Assembly (NCBI GenBank): GCA_002496845.1
Contig: DALQ01000061.1
Coordinates: forward strand, 1 to 19,577
Reading direction: 5' to 3'
Length of the DNA stretch: 19,577 bases
DNA from: Euryarchaeota archaeon UBA495
Lineage (GTDB): Archaea; Thermoplasmatota; Poseidoniia; Poseidoniales; Poseidoniaceae
The number at the start of each line of letters is the position of its first letter. Position 1 is the first letter of the stretch. The translations under genes and the position numbers were made by a program. This document shows positions 14,519-19,577 of this stretch, piece after piece. The notes under the pieces are model-generated. The model was not told where the DNA came from. It made no database searches and worked only from the letters and a program-made list of their open reading frames with translations.

Positions 14519-15781
14519 ATGAGGGGTGGCGTCGGTGCCGGGCCGAAGCCCATGGCCGACTACATCGCCCGCGACCCTCGCACCGGCAAGCCCATCGAGG
14601 TGGCCACGGTGGTCAAACGTGCGCAGGTCGAGGAGGGTCATCGGGGCGCATGGTCCCGTTTGAACCCACGTCAAGTGCTTGATTTGGCCACGGGTCAAAC
14701 CGACGTTCTCGACTTGATGCTCGACGGTGAACGCCGTCAATTTTCCCGCCTCGACGGCGTGGAAGGCTTGGTTCTCGCAAAGGGCGTCCACGCCAACGCC
14801 GCGTACGAAGCCCTGATCCAAGCCTGCATGGACGACGATTCCGACGTGCGTCGTGCGGCCTTGTCGGCCATGCCTGAAGTGGCGCAACAGCGCTCCGACG
14901 AACTGTTTGACCATCTCAGCGTGCTGATCGACGATCCCGTGGACGAGGTCAGGGCCGCGGCGTGCGACGCCCTGCGGCGCATGACGCCCGTGTTCCCCTC
15001 CGGTGTGGAGGACACCCTCGTCAACGCCCTTCGCTCTCACGACAAGCGCCTGTCGAAAGCGGCGTGGGAAGGCTTGCGCGTCATGGGTGACTCATGGCCT
15101 TCGGTCGTCTGCCTTCACGTCGATAGCCTGCTGCTCGAAGACGATCCTAATCTGCGGAAAGAAGCGGCGCGGGTCCTCCAACGTGTGGTCGCACGGGCCG
15201 GCCACCAAGGCTGGGATTTGGTCACGTGGGCGCTCGCTGACGAGGAGGTCGCCGTCCGACGCGAAGCCGCACGTTGCTTGCCCAAACTGGTCAATCCAGC
15301 CCCAAAGATGGCCGTCATCCTCGCCGAGAAGGTGCTCTACGACACCGATGCCAAGGTGCGCAACCGGGCCCTGAAGGTCCTGGAACGCGTGGACATGGGC
15401 GGCAGCCGTGCCCGCTCCATCGTGCTGGCCGGTACACGCCACGACGTGGTCGACATCCGTCGAGCATGCGTCGAGATGCTCCATCGCTTCATGGGCGAGG
15501 AAGACCAGCGCAGTTTCGCCCAAGAGCGCTTGCAGGTCGAACAAGATCCTGGCATTCGCCTCCTCTTGCAGGAGATGGCCTTCGACCCAGAAATCGAGGG
15601 CAGCGAAGCCGAGAAGAACCGCTTCTTGGCCCCTGCTGAACCGGTGCCTCAACTCGACCGTGAAGTGGCGCAGGCCATGGAACAGGCGATTGGTCTGCTC
15701 CAGCCAGAACCGAGCGAAGAGCCTCCTGCTCCACCAACGCCTGAGGGCGAGCCTCCCCAAGAGGACGGCCAACACCGTTAA
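14519..15781 (+). CDS. HEAT-repeat protein
   Basis: The 420-residue protein lacks signal peptide and membrane segments. From about residue 95 to 345 it is a string of paired helices with the HEAT/PBS-lyase-type pattern (DDDSDVRRAALSAM, DDPVDEVRAAACDAL, EDDPNLRKEAARVL, DEEVAVRREAARCL, DTDAKVRNRALKVL), roughly seven units. Such arrays are scaffolds for protein binding; no catalytic motif is seen. The C-terminal 30 residues are Pro/Glu-rich and probably disordered. ATG 14519 is given; ATG 14552 (starting MADYIARDP) is equally likely and looks more like a natural N-terminus. It is divergent from the Kelch gene with 58 bases between the starts, so the two may share regulation. Confidence 0.78.
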   Translation: MRGGVGAGPKPMADYIARDPRTGKPIEVATVVKRAQVEEGHRGAWSRLNPRQVLDLATGQTDVLDLMLDGERRQFSRLDGVEGLVLAKGVHANAAYEALIQACMDDDSDVRRAALSAMPEVAQQRSDELFDHLSVLIDDPVDEVRAAACDALRRMTPVFPSGVEDTLVNALRSHDKRLSKAAWEGLRVMGDSWPSVVCLHVDSLLLEDDPNLRKEAARVLQRVVARAGHQGWDLVTWALADEEVAVRREAARCLPKLVNPAPKMAVILAEKVLYDTDAKVRNRALKVLERVDMGGSRARSIVLAGTRHDVVDIRRACVEMLHRFMGEEDQRSFAQERLQVEQDPGIRLLLQEMAFDPEIEGSEAEKNRFLAPAEPVPQLDREVAQAMEQAIGLLQPEPSEEPPAPPTPEGEPPQEDGQHR

Positions 15782-15819
15782 AGGAGGCCCACCGGTCGCC
15801 AACTCGTTCAGGTGTAGTC

Positions 15820-16035
15820 ATGGATGACGTCACGTACGATGACAAGGCCGAGCAGTTCGAGCGTTTGTGGGACGGTATGACCCCCAAAGGCATCAACCGA
15901 ACCAAGGCCCTGAAGTTCCGTCAGTACATCCTCGAGCACGTCCGCCAGACCAAGCGCCCTCTCACCCGTGAGAACGCGCGAAAGTACTGGATGGGCCAGC
16001 TCCAGCAGGAGATCAAGGACGCCGAGTCCTTCTGA
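15820..16035 (+). CDS. Small hypothetical protein (71 aa)
   Basis: I do not recognise the family. The protein is mostly helical and highly charged, with an amphipathic helix around EQFERLWDGM, a basic middle (INRTKALKFRQYILEHVRQTKR) described here as residues 25-46, and an acidic end. It has no cysteines or membrane segment. A CAGGTG sequence five bases before ATG 15820 can serve as a ribosome site. It lies 38 bases after the HEAT-repeat gene and 61 before the helicase gene on the same strand, so it is probably part of one transcript. The basic helices could bind nucleic acid, but this is only a guess. Confidence 0.7.
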   Translation: MDDVTYDDKAEQFERLWDGMTPKGINRTKALKFRQYILEHVRQTKRPLTRENARKYWMGQLQQEIKDAESF

Positions 16036-16083
16036 GACGCGCGAGGGTCGGCACCGTTCCGGCGGCCCGCAGAACCGAGGAAC

Positions 16084-16088
16084 GGAGG
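16084..16088 (+). promoter_or_regulatory. Shine-Dalgarno site fixing the helicase start
   Basis: GGAGG lies eight bases before ATG 16097. It rules out the longer open frame that extends upstream across the 71-residue gene. Confidence 0.65.
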
Positions 16089-16096
16089 CGAACAGG

Positions 16097-17521
16097 ATGT
16101 TCACGACGACCAAATTCAGCACGTGGGACCTTCCGTCCTCCATTCAAGCAGCCATCGACGGCCTTGGCTGGGAATTCGCCACCGAAGTTCAGCGCGACAC
16201 CGTTCCCTTGGCCCGCCTTGGCCGCGACGTGATCGGCCAAGCCCGCACCGGGTCTGGCAAAACTGCGGCCTTCGGTTTGCCGATGCTTGAGCGTGCCACG
16301 CCCGGTGAAGGGCTCCAAGCCCTCATCTTGGCCCCCACGCGTGAACTTGCGGTCCAAGTCGCTGAGGAACTCGAAACCCTCCAAGGCGATTCCGGCTTGC
16401 GCATGCAAACGGTGTACGGTGGAACCGACATCGAGAAGCAAGCCAAGCAGCTTGACGCCGGGGTCGACGTCATCGTCGGCACCCCTGGGCGCGTCATGGA
16501 CATGTCCGAGCGCGGTCACATCGACTTGACCAAGCCCACGATGTTCATCCTCGACGAAGCCGACCGCATGCTCGACATGGGCTTCTTCCCTGACATTCTC
16601 TGGGTGCTCGAGCGCATGACCGCGCGGGAGCAGACCCTGCTGTTTTCTGCGACCTTCCCACAGGAGATCGTCAACGCCGCCTCCGAGTTCATGCGCGACC
16701 CTGAGTTTGTGCAGACGAACATGGACGAGATTGACCTGCCCGACGTGCGCATGCTGCTCGTTCACGTGGGTCGCTCGAACAAACTCTGGGCCACGGCCCG
16801 CGTGCTTTCGCACCTCGAGGAGGACGGTCAAGCCATCATCTTCGCCAACACAAAGCGGATGGTCGACCTCTTGGTGACGCGCCTCGACAAAGCCAAGTTC
16901 GACGTGGACGGCCTTCACGGCGACCTGTCGCAAAACCAGCGTGAGCGCATCCTCGGCCGGTTCCGTGACGGTGAAGTTCGCATCATCGTCGCCACCGACG
17001 TGGCGGCACGCGGCATCGACGTTGAGACCGTGACGAAGGTCATCAACTACGACGTGCCCAATGACATGGACGCCTTCATCCACCGCATCGGCCGCACCGG
17101 ACGCATAGGGCGTACGGGTGAAGCGTGGACCCTCGTAGACCGTGCTTCTGGCCAGCAGATGCAGAACATTGTCGCCACCTACGATCTTCCGGTCGAAGAC
17201 GCCGAAGCGCCTGCCTTGCCCGACGGCGTGGACCGTGATCCCGTTCAGTTCCGTGAGGATTTGTCGGACGCGGCCGACCCCTTCGGTTTCGTCACCCTTC
17301 GCGTTGACATCCCCTCCTCAGAAGGCCTCTCCAAGGCCGACTTGACCGACTGGCTCGTGTCCACGCTGGCGTGCGACCCCTTGGCCGTTGGGCGCATCGT
17401 CCAGTCCGAATCGCACCTCGATTTGGGGATGCACAGCAGCGTTGCTGCCAAGGCCATGAAGGCCCTTGGCAAGGAAGGCGTGGCGGGTTCGACCCGGACC
17501 ACGGAACTCCTCGTTCTCTGA
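16097..17521 (+). CDS. DEAD-box RNA helicase with DbpA-like C-terminal domain
   Basis: The 474-residue ATP-dependent RNA helicase starts at an ATG with a strong ribosome site. All core motifs are visible: Q-motif region (about 7-36), ARTGSGKT (49-56), PTRELA (80-85), TPGR (129-132), DEAD (153-156), SAT (184-186), IIFANT (247-252), ATDVAARGID (299-308) and HRIGRTGR (329-336). After a linker, residues 396-460 (FVTLRVDIP, then ADLTDWLVSTL, then VGRIVQSESHLDL) have the strand-helix-strand pattern of the DbpA RNA-binding domain, an RRM-like fold that in bacteria guides the helicase to 23S rRNA. A role in ribosome assembly or RNA turnover is inferred. The end is convergent with the archaeosortase gene, three bases between stops. 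Confidence 0.93.
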   Translation: MFTTTKFSTWDLPSSIQAAIDGLGWEFATEVQRDTVPLARLGRDVIGQARTGSGKTAAFGLPMLERATPGEGLQALILAPTRELAVQVAEELETLQGDSGLRMQTVYGGTDIEKQAKQLDAGVDVIVGTPGRVMDMSERGHIDLTKPTMFILDEADRMLDMGFFPDILWVLERMTAREQTLLFSATFPQEIVNAASEFMRDPEFVQTNMDEIDLPDVRMLLVHVGRSNKLWATARVLSHLEEDGQAIIFANTKRMVDLLVTRLDKAKFDVDGLHGDLSQNQRERILGRFRDGEVRIIVATDVAARGIDVETVTKVINYDVPNDMDAFIHRIGRTGRIGRTGEAWTLVDRASGQQMQNIVATYDLPVEDAEAPALPDGVDRDPVQFREDLSDAADPFGFVTLRVDIPSSEGLSKADLTDWLVSTLACDPLAVGRIVQSESHLDLGMHSSVAAKAMKALGKEGVAGSTRTTELLVL

Positions 17522-17524
17522 GGT

Positions 17525-18520
17525 TCATTCCTCTTCTTTGGCGGCCTCTTCGAGGGCCTTTCGCTCCTCGTCGTCCAGCATGGACGGCCAACGACCGTCG
17601 GGAAGCGGCCGCTCGAACACGAAGGCACTGGTGGCCAGGCTCAACAGACCGAGGCTGGCCACGGACCATGCGCCTGCAATGGCATCGTCCCACGTGTTTT
17701 GCGCGTCAGCGCAGCGTTGGCTGACCAATTCGCTGAACGCGCACATCTCCGCGGTCGCTCGTGCATCGAGCGCAGCGGGATCGTTGCGCACCATGTACAC
17801 GGCGGTGAGGAGCAGAACAAGGGCCAAGGCGGCGCCCATGACAGGCTGCTGCCACACGGGTCGGTGCTCAGACCATGCCCATGCTTTGCGGGGCGTGATG
17901 CGCCAGCGGTCGCGGCCGGCCATGCTGCGGTCCTTCACCCGGCGCGGTCCACCCACCCACGTGAACCAAGCCAGCCAGAGGCCGATCAGGACGACGAGGA
18001 AACCCCATTCGTACACATGGCGGTGAAAGGCCCACATGTCGTTCAGGCACGCAGGATCGTTGGGCGCTTCCAAACATCCACCCAACGCGAGCGGATAGAA
18101 GGCCACAAGCCGTGCAAGGTTGAGGATGAACACCAACGCGCACCCAACGGCCACGGCCCGCAGACGGTCGCGCTGTGGGACGTCGTCGGTAATCAGGATG
18201 AGGGTGGAGAGGAAAATCATCTCGTGAACGCCTGCGCACTCGTCCGACACGTACAATCCAACGCTGTCGAAAGTGCCTGGGAAACTGCTGTGATGGAAAT
18301 CAATGCGCGTGGTCCATCCGTTGTGTTGGCTGAGGCTGACCGCGTCAGCCCCCCAAATCATCTCGGTGATGCCGTGCCACATCCACGCCTCTACGACCTG
18401 CAAGGGCGCCAAGGTGTCGGAGGGTTCGGTCAGGAACCAATAGAACGCCTCGACCAGCAACAGGGCGAGCGGGTATTTTCCGTACCTCAAGCCGAGGGCT
18501 GCCACTTCGGACCAGGACAT
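17525..18520 (-). CDS. Archaeosortase/exosortase-family membrane transpeptidase with extended C-terminus
   Basis: Members are membrane cysteine transpeptidases that cut C-terminal sorting signals and attach surface proteins to lipid or glycan. The three family motifs are here: C95 in SDECAGVHEM, R137 in LNLARLVAF and H166/H168 in FHRHVYEWGF, each at a membrane-helix border. With ATG 18520 the length is 331 residues; a GTG at 18556 is in frame, but the TATA-like box suggests transcription starts downstream of it and GAGGA stands before the ATG. Unusually, about 140 residues follow the catalytic His, with two more helices (226-243 and 281-301) around a loop holding C260 and C270. No neighbouring gene ends in a classical PGF-CTERM-type signal, so substrates must lie elsewhere. 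Confidence 0.82.
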   Translation of the reverse strand: MSWSEVAALGLRYGKYPLALLLVEAFYWFLTEPSDTLAPLQVVEAWMWHGITEMIWGADAVSLSQHNGWTTRIDFHHSSFPGTFDSVGLYVSDECAGVHEMIFLSTLILITDDVPQRDRLRAVAVGCALVFILNLARLVAFYPLALGGCLEAPNDPACLNDMWAFHRHVYEWGFLVVLIGLWLAWFTWVGGPRRVKDRSMAGRDRWRITPRKAWAWSEHRPVWQQPVMGAALALVLLLTAVYMVRNDPAALDARATAEMCAFSELVSQRCADAQNTWDDAIAGAWSVASLGLLSLATSAFVFERPLPDGRWPSMLDDEERKALEEAAKEEE

Positions 18521-18570
18521 GTCGTCCTCGGCCTTCGCCGTCGCTGCCACGTGCACAACTCACGCTGCTG

Positions 18571-18580
18571 CCTCATAGGG
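18571..18580 (-). promoter_or_regulatory. TATA-like box for the archaeosortase gene
   Basis: Minus-strand CCCTATGAGG is centred near 18576. Transcription about 26 bases downstream would begin near 18550, just inside the GTG at 18556 and 30 bases before ATG 18520, which favours the ATG. The rest of the 105-base divergent gap to the TusA-like gene shows no clear plus-strand promoter. Confidence 0.4.
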
Positions 18581-18625
18581 GCGTCGGTCGCAATCCTTCA
18601 AGGCACCCTGACGCCACGGCGTGCC

Positions 18626-18877
18626 ATGGAAGGCGGCGTTCAGGCGGTGTCGCCGACCCATCGCCTTGACGTCAGGGGCTACCGATGCCCCATCCCTGTC
18701 GGAGAAACCCGACAGGCGCTCAAGGACCTTGACCAAGGGCATGTGCTCGAGGTGAGGTTTGACGATCCAGAGGCCCTTGAGGACCTCCCGCCCATGCTTG
18801 CTCGCCACGGTCATCGCATGTTGACCGTCGAAGAGGTCGCTGGAGACTGGCGGATGTGCATCGAGGTGATTGGATGA
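18626..18877 (+). CDS. TusA/SirA-like sulfur carrier protein
   Basis: The 83-residue protein has the family's defining LDVRGYRCPIPVGETRQAL element, with the sulfur-carrying C21 in a CPxP motif at the start of the first helix, followed by a strand-helix-strand pattern (VLEVRFDDPEALEDLP) as in TusA. These proteins pass persulfide sulfur to tRNA thiolation or molybdenum-cofactor routes, or to sulfur oxidation; the specific partner is not shown here. ATG 18626 is the natural start; the frame is open further upstream only as a shadow of the archaeosortase gene on the other strand. The TGA overlaps the ATG of ribA in ATGA, so translation is coupled. Confidence 0.85.
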   Translation: MEGGVQAVSPTHRLDVRGYRCPIPVGETRQALKDLDQGHVLEVRFDDPEALEDLPPMLARHGHRMLTVEEVAGDWRMCIEVIG

Positions 18878-19476
18878 ACCAAGAAGACGTTCCCAGCGTG
18901 GCCACCTTGCCGACGCCCTACGGCGCCTTCCGCATCGAGGTCGTCAAAGACGAGGGTGGATTGGAACACGTCGCCTTGTCCATCGGTGACTTGAGCGGGC
19001 CAGACCCAGTCCTGGTTCGCGTGCATTCGGAGTGTTTGACTGGAGACGCCTTCGGCTCCCTTCGTTGCGACTGTGGACCTCAGTTGAACGCCGCTCTGGC
19101 GGCGGTTTCTGAACGCGGGTGGGGCTGCGTGCTGTACCTTCGCCAAGAGGGACGTGGCATTGGCCTTCACGCCAAAATTCAGGCCTACCACCTTCAGGAC
19201 CAAGGTGCCGACACGCTCGATGCCAATCTGATGCTGGGTCATCCCGCCGATGCCCGTGACTACACCATCGCGGCGAGGATGCTGAATTCCCTTGGTGCAG
19301 GACAAGTCTCCCTCCTCACCAACAACCCCGACAAAGTGGAACAATTGCGCTCGTACGGCATCGACGTCGTTGAGCGCATTCCTTTGGTCGCCGGTGTGGG
19401 CGACGACAACAGGAACTACCTTCGCACCAAAGCAGAGCGCATGGGTCACGAACTTGAACGCGATGACCTTCAGTGA
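18874..19476 (+). CDS. ribA: GTP cyclohydrolase II
   Basis: Catalyses the first step of riboflavin synthesis, opening GTP to the diaminopyrimidine with loss of formate and pyrophosphate. The 200-residue length and motifs align almost without gaps to the E. coli enzyme as I recall it: zinc ligands C54, C65 and C67 in HSECLTGD and LRCDCG, the YLRQEGRGIGL phosphate loop, Tyr105 in KIQAYHLQD, and TNNPDKVEQL. No DHBP synthase (RibB) domain is fused. ATG 18874 overlaps the tusA-like stop. Many archaea use the unrelated GTP cyclohydrolase III (ArfA) instead, so this bacterial-type enzyme may have been acquired by transfer. Confidence 0.95.
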   Translation: MNQEDVPSVATLPTPYGAFRIEVVKDEGGLEHVALSIGDLSGPDPVLVRVHSECLTGDAFGSLRCDCGPQLNAALAAVSERGWGCVLYLRQEGRGIGLHAKIQAYHLQDQGADTLDANLMLGHPADARDYTIAARMLNSLGAGQVSLLTNNPDKVEQLRSYGIDVVERIPLVAGVGDDNRNYLRTKAERMGHELERDDLQ

Positions 19477-19577
19477 TGTTCTGTCATCGTCGTGTACGCA
19501 GCGTTCCTATCGCCCTTTGTTCACCGCAATGACCTTGATTGACAAAGCATTCAGCGCATCACAGAGGGACCCTGATG
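19477..19577 (+). other. Terminal intergenic region with a possible start codon of the next gene
   Basis: After ribA the last 101 bases hold no open frame of note. The window ends in ATG (19575-19577) preceded by GAGGGA (19564-19569), five bases away, which could be the ribosome site and start of a plus-strand gene that continues outside. With only one codon visible the gene cannot be named. No clear terminator hairpin was seen. Confidence 0.3.

Noticed and set aside
16013..17083. A 356-codon minus-strand open frame opposite the DEAD-box helicase
   Set aside because: The helicase motifs are complete on the plus strand, and the antisense product is His/Val/Asp-rich shadow sequence.
17699..18625. 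An N-terminal extension of the TusA-like gene by about 300 codons
   Set aside because: It is antisense to the archaeosortase gene; the TusA fold needs only the last 83 codons.
1..19577. CRISPR arrays, insertion sequences, integrase or phage genes, rRNA and tRNA genes
   Set aside because: No regularly spaced repeats, transposase motifs, long terminal inverted repeats or conserved RNA-gene signatures were seen on either strand.

Overview
The window looks like a fragment of a GC-rich archaeal chromosome. RNA polymerase subunit Rpo11/L, archaeal elongation factor 1-beta with its usual small zinc-ribbon neighbour, an archaeal TruD, an RPA-like OB-fold protein and an archaeosortase all point to Euryarchaeota. 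Leaderless-type TATA boxes, dense packing, very large Kelch/CARDB surface proteins, an MMPL transporter and bacterial-like genes (VKOR, RibA) fit the marine Thermoplasmatota (Marine Group II, Poseidoniales). That placement is inferred from gene content, not from a search.

Layout. Positions 1-1802 (+) hold the 3' end of a sugar-nucleotide epimerase, then a membrane-anchored thioredoxin-like protein (CPYC) and a VKOR-family protein, joined by two TTGA stop/start overlaps. Positions 1803-3119 (-) hold a small unknown acidic protein and a second secreted thioredoxin-fold protein (CSTC) with a C-terminal membrane anchor. Positions 3216-4800 (+) are an information-processing block: RlmE/FtsJ rRNA methyltransferase, an OB-fold protein, a zinc-ribbon protein and EF-1 beta. 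Positions 4865-6543 (-) are rpo11 followed by truD, with a clear Shine-Dalgarno site for truD's GTG start. A hairpin-rich divergent gap leads to an 856-residue MMPL/RND transporter (6656-9226, +). Positions 9217-14460 (-) hold a 1541-residue secreted Kelch/CARDB protein with a cytoplasmic tail, then a DUF2240-like protein. Divergent from it (+) are a HEAT-repeat protein, a 71-residue unknown and a DEAD-box helicase with a DbpA-like C-terminal domain. An archaeosortase-family protein follows at 17525-18520 (-). The window ends with tusA-like and ribA genes (+, ATGA overlap) and possibly the start codon of a further gene at the last three bases.

How it fits together. About half the coding capacity concerns the cell surface: disulfide formation (two thioredoxin-fold proteins plus VKOR), a sequon-rich giant surface protein, a transpeptidase-like sorting enzyme and a large exporter. 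The rest is translation, RNA modification and transcription, with a small sulfur-carrier/riboflavin pair at the end. No tRNA, rRNA, CRISPR array, insertion sequence or phage gene was seen. No wholly new system is evident. The best candidates for a second look are the Kelch protein with its tail, the extended archaeosortase, the reduced zinc ribbon, the hairpin cluster upstream of rpo11 and the bacterial-like RibA coupled to TusA.
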